From Fasciolopsis buskii (Eukaryota; Platyhelminthes; Trematoda; Plagiorchiida; Fasciolidae): a DNA stretch of 64,000 bases. Positions 37,950 through 48,300 of the stretch are shown here, one piece after another. Below the pieces are notes generated by a model that worked only from the letters and a program-made list of their open reading frames with translations, ran no database searches and was not told the origin of the DNA. The position numbers and the translations under genes are program-made. Each line of letters begins with the position of its first letter. Position 1 is the first letter of the stretch. The stretch is from NCBI GenBank assembly GCA_008360955.1, contig LUCM01002356.1, forward strand, positions 127,598 to 191,597. Direction: 5' to 3'.

Positions 37950-39380
37950 TAGTCTGGGTAAAGGAACTACGAAAACGACTGACATTCACAGGGACTCTCA
38001 GGCGGACAAGATGGAAAATTTTGCAATGAAGAATCTGCTAAAGAACTTGGTGAACAGGTTACATGGATTCGTTTGTTGGGAGACTCTAACCACTTTGAGA
38101 TGAGTTGGGTCGTCAAAAGCGCGCATGGAAATTTTACCAACAAGAAGTATGTCTCATGGATCAAGGTTCACAACGTGATGCAGCATGCATTTGGATTTAG
38201 AGAGGACAACAAGAAAGACGCTAGACCCAGGGCACAAAATGGCACAAAATATACAGGATTGCTGGTAACAGGGGATCCCCGCAACGACTAATCACGTCTC
38301 AGTGCAGGTTACATTGATTGGATGCCATGCCGTATCAAATGCAACGCTTGTCATAAGCCTTGCCAGAATCAACAACGAGGATAGAAAGCTATAGCAACAA
38401 GCTTGTGCTGGCCCCCAAAGCGTCCAGATCAATCGGTTGCGGACAGGCGAGTCGCAACCAGAAGAAGATCACTGCACCTTATTTAAGATCTTCGCCCTTG
38501 TTGGCATGCAGAAATAGAGGTATTTCGTCCTGATAAAAGTCTAAAATATAAAGAGCGTTTAAATTCCGAAGCGAGTTAAGTTTTCTTTACGAGGGCCGGA
38601 AGTTCCATGGACCAGGTATGCATGAACAAAGAGCATATTCCAAGCGATGCGAAATTCAAGGATGGAAAAAATTAGCCATACAGCTGAAGGCAAATCCAAA
38701 AAGGTTCTTTGCTTATATAAACTCTGAAAATGCCACGCGCTGATTGTTAAGAACTTTGGGTAGTGATTACGGTACTTATCTCTTACGGATAAGGATGCAG
38801 CAGAAACTCATTTTCCATTCATCCACTCCGTTTACCTACGGATCCGACCTGATGTTGCCAGGATCTTCTGCTGGCGGGGCACAGCACGTAAATTTGATAG
38901 GAACAAGAACAAGATGCTGCAGCTTTTAAGAGCCCTAAGCGAGCGCAAATCGGCGGGGCCAGAGAGCATCCAAGCAGCAACTGTCCAACATATTGCACAT
39001 GTCCTCTCCAGGCGGAGCTCCACATAAAGTTTCTCAAGCTAGGAGAACTTCCGGCAAACTGAAAAATGTCTGCCAGTGTGGCGTTACACAAGGCAGCTTC
39101 TAGGCAAAAAGCTAATGACCAAAAGACTGTATGTCTGGTGTCGTTTAAGAACGAGCTACGATGCGCCTTGTAAACGACAGGCTGTTGACTTTGAAGCGCC
39201 GCAGATTCATCAAGTTCTGGCCAGGCCTTACAAATCTGTTAATATATTTGGATGAAAAAACTAGTTGCACTGACGGAGGAAAATAAGTCGAGGACTGCTA
39301 AATAGACTTTAGTAACTTATTGTCAATTTACTCTCTGAACTACTTTGCTTTCTGGCTGTGACATAGAACACATTCCATAA
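37950..39380 (+). mobile_element. CR1/Jockey-like non-LTR retrotransposon remnant (CR1-C): endonuclease end plus RT start
   Basis: The segment at 38073-38291 reads LLGDSNHFEMSW, then QHAFGFRED and TGLLVTGDPRND. This is the C-terminal half of an AP-like endonuclease (family GDFNxPxIxW and LDLVLTNDP). The next 250 bases are poor. RT-linker sequence follows at about 38664-38720 (KLAIQLKANPKRFFAYINS). After a frameshift come LTDKDAAETHFPFIHSVYLR (about 38780-38840), LLRALSERKSAGPESIQ (38917-38970), ELHIKFLKLGELPAN-stop-KMS (39015-39072) and RMRLVNDRLLTL. TNLLIYLDEKTSCTDGGK and a decayed DFS box end near 39350. Several stops and frame changes are present. The FADD half of the RT is not visible downstream. 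A possible 5' part between 37000 and 37950 is too decayed to assign. Confidence 0.82.
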
Positions 39381-39788
39381 AGGACGACGAGACTGCGACA
39401 ACCTCGGAATCGTTGCTTGGGTCTTAGTCCCACTTAGTTTCAGGAAGGACCTATATCCTTGCGATTCAACAGCAAAAGAATTCACATAGGTGCTCCCTCG
39501 CCCTTTGAGAGTATAAAAAACGGATAATGATAGCCCTCTCTAGAGACAAGTCATCGCGGATGCCAAGAGAGACAATTCTGCCAGACAGCTTATTGCGAAA
39601 TCTCCAGGCCCTGGAATCTCACAAGATCTTCCCCGGCACATTCGTCGAAACGGCGCAAAGGTAGACCATTGGCTGCAGACTTGGATTTGAAGAAACTTGC
39701 GGACTTCTCAACCTGGCCCAGACGGCAGCGCTCGGCTACCTTTTACTCATTTTGTAGTGGCTCGTAAACTTTTCTATTTTGCACTCAC

Positions 39789-40062
39789 CATATAGCTCAT
39801 CAGCAAAGGCAACCAATTCATCTAGTGGCAAACGGGAGGTAGTGCCACATTTCGCCCAGTATTTCATCGCACGGGCATCAAGCCCGTCAGGTTCTAGTGG
39901 CTTAACTGGAGGCCCTACACTGCAGCCTTTGAATTTCCCCACACCACCACTGCTAGGGCTTTGCCAGCCAAAGAAGCGATTCCTGGCGCCGGGCGAATTA
40001 TATAGCACATGTCTGATAAGTAGCCCCCGTAGACGCGTTGCTCCTAAACTTTCAACCACCGC
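39789..40062 (-). CDS. Candidate host exon, unrecognised protein
   Basis: A stop-free frame on the minus strand runs from about 40155 down to 39736 and contains balanced, protein-like sequence (SLGATRLRGLLIRHVLY, RFFGWQSPSSGG and LPLDELVAFADELYG). It reaches a strong splice donor, ATATG followed by GTGAGT (39788-39783), in phase 1. Upstream, a pyrimidine-rich run (TGTTTCTTTGCACTATTT) ends at ...CTCACTAAG, suggesting an acceptor just above 40062 in phase 0. The final LPLDELVAFADEL also resembles the LxELAxxAD motif of Ty3/gypsy gag proteins, so a gag fragment is the main alternative. No neighbouring exon was found, and the acceptor position is uncertain. Confidence 0.33.
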
Positions 40063-41802
40063 CTTAGTGAGGTCCGCAAATAGTGCAAAGAAACACACAT
40101 GACCCACAACTATTATGGTATCAACGTGCCGCGTTTTCCATGGACGGCCATCGGTGTTTCACAGCCGGTATGGCTGCCATATTAAAACCAAAATATTGAC
40201 TTTCTACCCAGGGCTAGCTGACCGCTATTTACACTAACCGTCCGCATTGTGTCCACCGCTAAAACCCTCTATATCATTGTATATTATACAATTTTTCCAT
40301 CAGCAACAGCATTCACACGCCTTCTCTCGTTCTCACCAACAAATGAGGTCTCTTTACCACAGGTTCAAATACCCGCCAAAGAAGGCCTTTTTGTTTCGCA
40401 GCCTTTGATCTTGGGATAAATCTTCTAAGTTATCTGACGTTTTTATTTTGGATCCTCGTCTTTCCATCTCTTCTTGTATCTTCTATTTCCCCGTCACCCC
40501 AATAAAAATGGAAACCACGCTGTGAACATTAACTCAAATAGCTTAGGGTTTGTTTCTTTTTCTATCGGTCTTTTCTTCACCACTACCTACGATTGAGGAC
40601 TTTTATTAAACAATATACATTCGCTACGACTATTGGTGCACGTAAATGCCTGGGAATTTATCCCCATCATGGAAAAACGACGACCTGATAATACTTCTGA
40701 CATTGTTACCGCTGTAGTCCCTTCCGAGTACATCAGCGAAGATATAATAGGGAGGCTCCGTTTTGCATGGATACTTTTAAGGTTTTATGTTACAGCCACT
40801 TTGCTTTTCATAAACTACAGGACTCCTTGTGTATCATTGCAGCAGGCGATTCTCCAGATTCTTTTGGCGATGTGTATCCACTGCAGTTCTAGCAACAACC
40901 AGACATCTTGTTTACAACTTGGGCACATAACTATGCCAGTGACAACAACAGCCGCAAGTTGGTGACCTGCTGTTTTAGTGCTCCTGGAATGTTCCGGTTA
41001 TATCCAGCCTACCCAATTATCTTTCACAGTTTCTTTCCAGCTTTGCAACGGGTGGATGGACCAAGCACTTTGAACTGCCAGCTAGTAACAATAACCTGTT
41101 AAACCTTATTTTTACTACAAAGCTGGTACAGGTGTCCACATCGGTGGAAACCGAGTTGCCCGAATTCAACCACTCCCAGATTTGCGGCCATTCTCTGCTT
41201 CCACCATTAACCAACTTTCCATCAGCCATGGAGAATTCGCATCAAATGACTTCCGAAATTGCCCCCGCGGTCATCCGATTCTGACATTTGGAGGGCGTCT
41301 TTCCGTTGCTGGGCCTGCAGTGGCCGCTGTTACTTTTCATGCAACTCTCACTTATTCTGTAGTGAACCACCCGGCACAGAGCAGATAAAAACGGAAAGTT
41401 TAATGAATTTGATGCTAAAGACAAACCGCGCTGGATATATATAAGTATGCCCAAGGCTTGGAAAAGAACTCCCTTTGTTCATCCTAACAGACAAATCGGA
41501 ATCTTTCAATAAGCCTGAGACCTATTCCAAATAATAATGCTTATCCATCCTCAGAATAATTTGCTTGTCACACTTGTTTCACGCATGATCACAAGATTGA
41601 GCAGCTCCAACTAGATTTTAGAGGCCCATAACGTACAACGTGCCATCTTTCTGAGAAGGGGAGACCCTGGGGACATGCTTTAAGTGGACACAGCGTCAAT
41701 TGAATTATTGTATTTTCTCCTTCCTCCCAAAGGATAATAAGATATTTGTGTCAAAACCAATACCCACATTTTACTGTAAACCAAACAACCTAATTTTGCT
41801 AG
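40063..41802. other. Unassigned pyrimidine-rich DNA
   Basis: The plus strand is rich in C and T and poor in G. Frames at 40633-40965 and 41182-41388 plus look protein-like in places (for example SDIVTAVVPSEYISED) but show no recognised domain or clear splice sites. The composition resembles the 5' regions of the CR1-like remnants nearby, so decayed LINE 5' sequence is possible. Confidence 0.4.
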
Positions 41803-41907
41803 TCCATGACATTGGCGGCATGGATACTCCAACAGTTTATGATCGTATATTTCTCCGATACTTCGAGAAGCATGCTTGGTTGCATGCTCAACAGTTACAG
41901 GGGTATT
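41803..41907 (+). CDS. Candidate host exon, unrecognised protein
   Basis: A 105-bp stretch is bordered by AATTTTGCTAG (acceptor ending at 41802) and GTAAGT (41908-41913). It is phase 1 to phase 1 and translates without stops to HDIGGMDTPTVYDRIFLRYF followed by EKHAWLHAQQLQGY. The residue mix is soluble-protein-like, and both splice sites match consensus. I do not recognise the family and found no partner exon on this strand in the window. The opposite strand also has a frame (41680-42003) that begins at TTG and lacks splice support, so chance cannot be excluded. Confidence 0.33.
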
Positions 41908-43407
41908 GTAAGTCACGTCGAGCAAGCAAGTGAACATTTGGGCACAAAATGAGAAGTAGCAAAACTGGCATATCAAGAGGAACACGGTGTTTATGCGCAC
42001 CAAGGATGCGTACCGCAGGTGCTGAGTTCAATTTGGCGATCGTGGCCGGCGTGGCGGCGTCTGCAGTATTCGGGTTTAACGGGTCTATAAAATGGACATG
42101 ATCGTTAAAATGTTATGAAGAAAGTCTCCAAAGACCTTGAGTAAAAGGTAAAATTTGTCACAACGAACCAAAACAGCTGACGGGGAGGGTATTCATGGCC
42201 TATATGTACCCTGTATTATAACTGATATAAAAAAGTAAGTCGGCCATCTTACCATGGATCTTGGCGCAAGAAAATATTCAAAAGCCTTTTGAAAACGCGG
42301 AGGGGCGAAGAACACTGGCTAATCCTTGTTCAAACACATGAAGAACGGAAATGTCGTCGGCAATAAGGAGTGAGTATTGGTGTGATATGCTTTGAATAAT
42401 ATATATTTAAGGCTGGTAAGCTAGTGTGAAAAAAACAGGTTTCCTTGCTACTTTGTTTGCGTTTGTGGGGTTAGCTGATAGCAATTACTGGTATGGTGAT
42501 AGCCGCAGCTGTCGAAGGGAAAATTGCGGGTGATGTTTACGGTAGACGATGGTAACGGTATCTGGACCAGGGATCTAAATGTGGGTGCCTCCGTGGCGAG
42601 TGGATGTCAACGTGGTGGGCATGTTAGCCACGGGCGGGTGGCTCCAGCAGTGAATCTGTGTAATTGGGAGGACTTGTTCGCTCAGAGAATCGCAAGCATT
42701 GTGAACCACATTATTCGGCCTCGATATCTAGACAGACTTGCAACAGGGTTACCAATTTACCTTGGTGGATCATGCTGATTAGAAGTAATGCCCACTTCAT
42801 CGCGGCCGTGAAGCAGGTCGTAATTTTCCGTCCTGGTATAGTTGATCTGAGCCTTGGATCAACTTGCTTTCACAGCTTGTTGAGACGTGCAAGGATGGGG
42901 CTAGAAACTGGATGGTAGACCCTTGGCAAGCCACGAGTGCAAAAGCACACAACCGGAACGGAGAAAATGTTGGATGGCAGTCTGGAGGTATTCCAGCTGA
43001 GTTATGGTGTGTGCAAACATAAAACTGAGAAGTGACGATTGTTATGTAGAATAAGGCATTAGATGATGCCGAACTTTGCGCTTCCAATGATTTAATTGTC
43101 AAATGAATGCAAAAGAAAGAGTTCATGCGGATATTAGTTTGGGAATAAGTGAGAGTGTGATATGAGTATGTCTATTTGTATGCCTTGCTGCATACGTATT
43201 GAACGAGATAGAAAGTTGGGTGAAAGCTTACGCTGGCTTGTTTCATTGACGGAGTTTTTCTGAGTAAAACTACTGTGATTTGTACTTGTGAAAACCAACA
43301 GGAATAAAATTGGCTAGACCTTGTTGAGTGGGTTGGGATGAGACCTCGAGCGTTGCAAACTAACACCAAGAACTTAGCTCAGCGCAAGCCATAGAAAAAG
43401 TTATTTC
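41908..43407. other. Unassigned DNA between the exon candidate and CR1-A
   Basis: No gene or named repeat is recognised. GC-rich frames at 42524-42778 and 42664-42918 plus and 42797-43126 minus overlap each other and lack motifs. The last 200 bases could be the 3' UTR of the minus-strand CR1-A remnant. Confidence 0.4.
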
Positions 43408-44610
43408 TTACTTGGGGTGCGGATTTGCGCACATTCTTACAAATAATCCTGTAAAAAAGGAGAGGTTGATGTGAACTCGACGCAGCCATAGGGGATCGAG
43501 GTGTAATTTTATGCTACGTTCCATGTAGCTTAGCGAGGACGAGAAGCCCAGAAGTCGTTTTGTAAATGTTCGTTGAACATTCTCAATCTCGAGTCTGTCA
43601 CTCTGCCACATGTTGGAACACATGATGGAACAGTAGTCCAGGGTAGATCTTATGTGCGTTTTGTATGTTAACAACTTGATTTCCTGGTTTCTGAAAGTTC
43701 TGTGCACCAACCGAAGTAGTCTCTTAGTTTCTGCAACTTGTATCAGGATGTGTTCTGAGAATTTGAATGTGCTGGAGTAATGCGAACCCATGTATCTGTC
43801 AGTGTGAGGGGAAGGAATGACTTCTTGTTTAATTTCAAAGATTTCTGTAAAAATGTGGCATTTATATGCAAGCATGCCGAGAATTCCATCGACCAAGCTG
43901 TGCGCCATGAATTAAGCGACAGTAGATCACTCTTCACATGGTCCATGATAGTGTTGATTTCACGAGGGGGAAACGTGTATACAATTTTTATATCGTCTGC
44001 AAATAGGAAAAGAATACGATGCCCAATGATGGGGAAAATATCACTGATGTAAAGCAGAAATATTAGTGGACCTAGTAGGCTTCCTTAAATGGCACCACAA
44101 GCGATCGGACAAGGCTTGGATAGGGTTCAAATTACATTCACTACCTTCATTCTAGAGACCATATAAGAGAAGATCCAAGCCAGAAGGAGGGTTATTATAC
44201 CGTAGCTCTTGACTTTCATGAGAAGATTGCGATGGGGTACTCGATCAAAAGCCTGTGCCCTATCTAAGAAAATCTCAACTACAGACTTTCCGTCGTTAGC
44301 AGCTTTCGTCCCTATGTTTAAGAAATCGGCCGTGCAGATATAATATGATTTGCGTTGAAGGGAACCATTTTGGTCGGCATTAAATAGTTCGTGATTTAAT
44401 AAGTAAGTTGTTAATTATATATTTTTCTTTCCATAATACGAGATATAACTGGGGTGTGACCAATGGGTCTGTAATTAGACAGCTCCTGCTTTGACCCATT
44501 TGTGTGAATTGGAACAGTGACAGAAGTTTTCCACTGGTGGGGCAAAGTGCCACAGTTTAAGGGAAGATTAAATAAATTGGACAGAGGTATGTAGATGTCT
44601 GCAACCTACC
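43408..44610 (-). mobile_element. CR1/Jockey-like non-LTR retrotransposon remnant (CR1-A), reverse transcriptase
   Basis: This is the best preserved RT in the window. In order on the minus strand: PLSNLFNLPLNCGTLPHQWK (about 44595-44536), VTVPIHTNGSKQELSNYRPI, then a frame change. Next come SVVEIFLDRAQAFDRVPHRN (about 44290-44230) and SLLGPLIFLLYISDIFP, where the usual Pro-Gln-Gly-Ser is interrupted by TAA at 44087-44085. FLFADDIKIVYTFP follows, with an intact FADD catalytic box at 44003-43992. The open frame 43908-43408 carries the thumb and connection: TKRLLRLVHRTFRNQEIKLL, RSTLDYCSIM, NVQRTFTKRLLGF and LDPLWLRRVHINLSFF. The endonuclease and 3' UTR are not recognised. One nonsense mutation and at least one frameshift disable it. 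Confidence 0.92.
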
Positions 44611-47399
44611 TCCTAACCATCCAGCCCGTCCAAAAAGGAAGACCCCCGTCATCATCCCCAAACAGGTTTACAAATGATCCTTTCCAATAAAAACTTATTA
44701 AATAAACACGAGCTAGCTCACACATTATGGAAAGAACGATTGACCTGGAGCCAATATAGTTCCCAATAGGCCAAGGTTTCTTCACCTCTGATGGACACAG
44801 CTTTCTTCAAAGAATATAGTGTGAAAAATTGCATGAGTGTCTTACCTATGTAGTGATTAGCACTGCTAAAGATGGCATGTCCACGATGATAGTGTTTTTT
44901 AATATGGCTTAACCTTTGACCAAGCCTACCGTCGCGAACTGCCCGCGAAAGCAGAAAGCCATTTTACAGTGGGTCCAATAAGCTTTCATATCTAAAGCCC
45001 GTAAACATGGGTTCGCGTGAACAAGGCCCCTTCAAAATCCCGTCCCAAAACTAATTCCTAACCAGCCACAACATATTTTGAAAAAGCGATGCAATTCTCT
45101 CTTCTAAATTACTGCCACTAATTCAGTATTTTTCTTCGCACCGAAAAATCTCCCATGTTCCATCTTTTGAAAGTTATTCCGTCGTGCTTGCTTTCACATC
45201 TCTTAACCCCCCCACCCTAGCGTAATAGCAAGTAGTCTTTTCCTCGTACGTCGAATTCTACTTAGCCCATGAACCGCCAAGTCGCTGCGTGAGTCGCGAA
45301 TAGCGATTGGGTCTCGTACAGGCAATTAATTGGCCGCATGCCCCAAAAACCTTTTGTACTTCCACGTATAGTTGCTTGTTCCTGTCTTGTTTTTGATAGC
45401 CCTGCTTGGCAAAAGCCATGGCTGCAACAGCCTCAAGGGCATGGATTGAGAATGTGACGAAAACAGACGGAGTCCTTTGGTGGCGAAATAATTGCCAATA
45501 ACAGAAAAATTACGTTAGGACGAAGGGACAATTACATTTTTCTACTTGGACTGAACCATTCTTTGTCGGGAAGAAAATGAAGGATAAACTAAATAGGATT
45601 TTGAAGAAAATGGGCCGGCATCACCATCGGGTTTATTTACCATCAGCATAAACCCTATCTCGCAAAAAGAAAACCTTACCTTACCGGTGTTGGCCTGACT
45701 TGCTACTGATCATTACGGTGTGGACCTAGTGCAGTAGCAGCCCAGTGGACCCTGCATATATCCAAGGTCCCAATCCCCTGAGCTTCCACTCTATCTCCTC
45801 TGTCTCCCATATACAGTCCGGGCACTTTCCATATGTCCAGCATAACAGTCATCATACAATCGCACTTCACTTCCATTAAAATCCATCTATAATTTGCTCC
45901 TTAGCAGGTTTGCTTCTACTGACATGTGGCTAAAGCTGAAAAGCGCCAGCATGACCTCATTTTGGCCTACTGTAAACTAACCGGCAATATATTGTCTGAT
46001 TTAGTCCCCAATCCACCCTGGTATACGTAAACTAAACTGGTGATGAGGTCATCTAACCTCTCTTTTATTGTTTTGAGTCACACCACAAACAACCCCACAA
46101 TTCCCATCTTCTTGTACCTTATGACCGACGAATTCCATTTTTACTCCGTAATTTTGGACCTTGCCGTAACCCTTTGCATTTCTCCCCCACTAATAATCTT
46201 TGTTTCTACTGCGGCCTCCAAAACTCAGCTGGGAATCATAACTTCTGAGCGGATTGCGTTAATGGGGCTTTCTGATATATAAATTTTAACCAATCACCCT
46301 CACTTATAATGAGCCTTTTTTTCATATCGCTGTCGTTGAAGGCCGCTTGTACTAATATAAGCTGGATCATACTTAGGATTGGTCTCCTCTGCTCACCGGG
46401 TAACCGAGATTGTTTGAAGTACCTGACGAAAAGTTATATGTAGAAAACTGGCAAACAACTCTACCCATAGCTGTCCATTTTGCAGACATGGCATTGGTTG
46501 GATATGTCTCTCCTGTTTTCTCCTTCACTCTCCCACTTTTAGATCTTTTTTCTTCTTGGCCTTTACCTTACAGAATGTCATTTACCCATTGTTGTCATTT
46601 CTGGCTGCTTTGCTGCATCATTGATCAGCCGCAAATTAGCCCGTCCGATGTTCTCTGTTGATATTGTTTCCAGGTCTCTAGCTACATTAGCATGCATAGA
46701 CTTTAAGTACGACGTAAACATCGAAGCCATCCCGTCTTCCCCATAAAAAACACTGCTCATAATTTCTTCCGCGCATCTTGACAACCGTGGAACTACGGGA
46801 GCTGGATTGGTATTCTTAAACCAATTTCCCTACTATTCACACGGATGGGCCGGCAAGATGGCAGCAAGGTCCAGGACTCGAAATTTGCTAGGAGACCCAA
46901 GGTAGTCCCGGAGCAAACATTTTGGACGACGGTTCCTATGTGCTTAATATGCGGTACATCCTGACCCCGTAGTCGATCACTCAGTAAGCAAGACATATTT
47001 GATCCAGTTAATCGGTTGTCACCTTAACATTCAAAAGCCCCGTGATAGCAAATGCATCTAAATTTTGTCACCTACACCGCCAACATTTAACCGAATCACA
47101 GGGACCTCTCTTTTGACCAAAACGTGTTCATACTTTATCCATTTCCGTCTTCTCACATCCGCCCCAAACCGCTTACAGAAGAAATCCGCTTTACTCACCG
47201 AAAATCCGGTCCTGTGGTATTCTAGCATTCCTGCCCGGATTTGCTTCCACCGTTATCTCTTTCTTAACCTCAATTCTCGTACTTCTTTCGGGATACGATC
47301 TATTTTTAGCCGATTTAACCCTCATACTGTTACGTATAACGGCTCACTTCGGCTGACGCTTGACTACTCCTGCTGAATACGATCTCCGTAATTTCTACA
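44611..47399. other. Pyrimidine-rich unassigned DNA, possibly decayed LINE 5' sequence
   Basis: The plus strand is strongly C/T-rich and G-poor from about 45000 to 47400. Frames such as 46040-46282, 46410-46661 and 47065-47376 reflect this bias and have no clear domain. The stretch leads directly into the plus-strand CR1-B RT, so it may be that element's 5' region. An endonuclease signature could not be found. Confidence 0.4.
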
Positions 47400-48300
47400 C
47401 CATATTGTTACTTGTTGATGCATTTAAGCAAGCTTCGCAATAACAAGTTCCACTGTTTAGGACAAGCTTTTTCAACTTTGGGATCTCCCGGTATTACGTC
47501 ACTTTTTGCTTTAACAGTTGTCTGGTTTACTCTGTATGCATTTTAATCGTAAATATCTTCCCCAGAATTCTTTTGAACCAGCCTTGTAAGAGCTGATCCT
47601 CCCTTCAGCATGCCTCGTAAGTTAGGAGACATGTATTATTATTATTTCTATTTGTGAAGTCATCCAACATGCCGTTTTTGTTCTCTGCATTTCCTTATGT
47701 ACACCAATGATATCTTCGCCATTAGGCAAGATACTCGTTATCTGTTTGCGGAAGACAAAAATGGCGTACACACTGCAATCTTCTACTCCCACACCGCCAA
47801 TGACAACATCGCTCAAGGCTCACAATTCTCTATATTTTGGTACACAAAATGGACCGTAAGCTCCCTAACCGGTAAAAGCATTATACTCATATTTAATTGC
47901 CGCGAACCAATAGGGAACCTAAAGATCAATCACCATGCCGTTATTATAATTCCAGAGGTTTGCGAGTTGGGATATCCTTATTCCATCACGACTAGCTCCC
48001 GAAGACATACATTCGCTGAAGGTGTAAAAGCTGAGAAGTTGATGTGTTTAACCTCTGAGACCTTCAGTACTCTCGACAGCAAGAGCGCATTTTAAAAATC
48101 CCAACTAACACTACCATCAAAGTTTAGAGCAATTGGAAGTTTTTGCCATATCGTTTTCCCATAGCACCAGAAAATCCATAGTCCAAGTTTCTTGAATTTG
48201 TAAATTTTGAATATACCAGATATTTTCGAAACCAGCCTTTTGGCTTTATGGGAACGATCGCTGCTCTTTAAGTTGGGAGAAAACGTCAATGATGCAACGA
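47400..48300 (+). mobile_element. CR1/Jockey-like non-LTR retrotransposon remnant (CR1-B), reverse transcriptase
   Basis: VDAFKQASQ-stop-QVPLFRT and FFNFGISRYYV (about 47417-47500) correspond to the family's FSKAFDRVPH...FGISG block. HFLMYTNDIF (47688-47717) is the FLxYINDI box. YLFAED (47739-47756) is the catalytic FADD with Asp changed to Glu. The open frame 47697-48095 continues with WYTKWTVSSLTGKSIIL, KINHHAVIIIPEVCELGYPY and ETFSTLDSKSAF, matching the RT thumb region. After a frameshift, EFVNFEYTRYFRN resembles the conserved VQRxFTRRLxG segment (about 48180-48225). It is oriented opposite to CR1-A. Confidence 0.82.

Noticed and set aside
38819..39091. Minus-strand 90-codon ORF rich in Cys and Ser
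   Set aside because: It is antisense to the CR1-C RT segment, which has clear sense-strand motifs.
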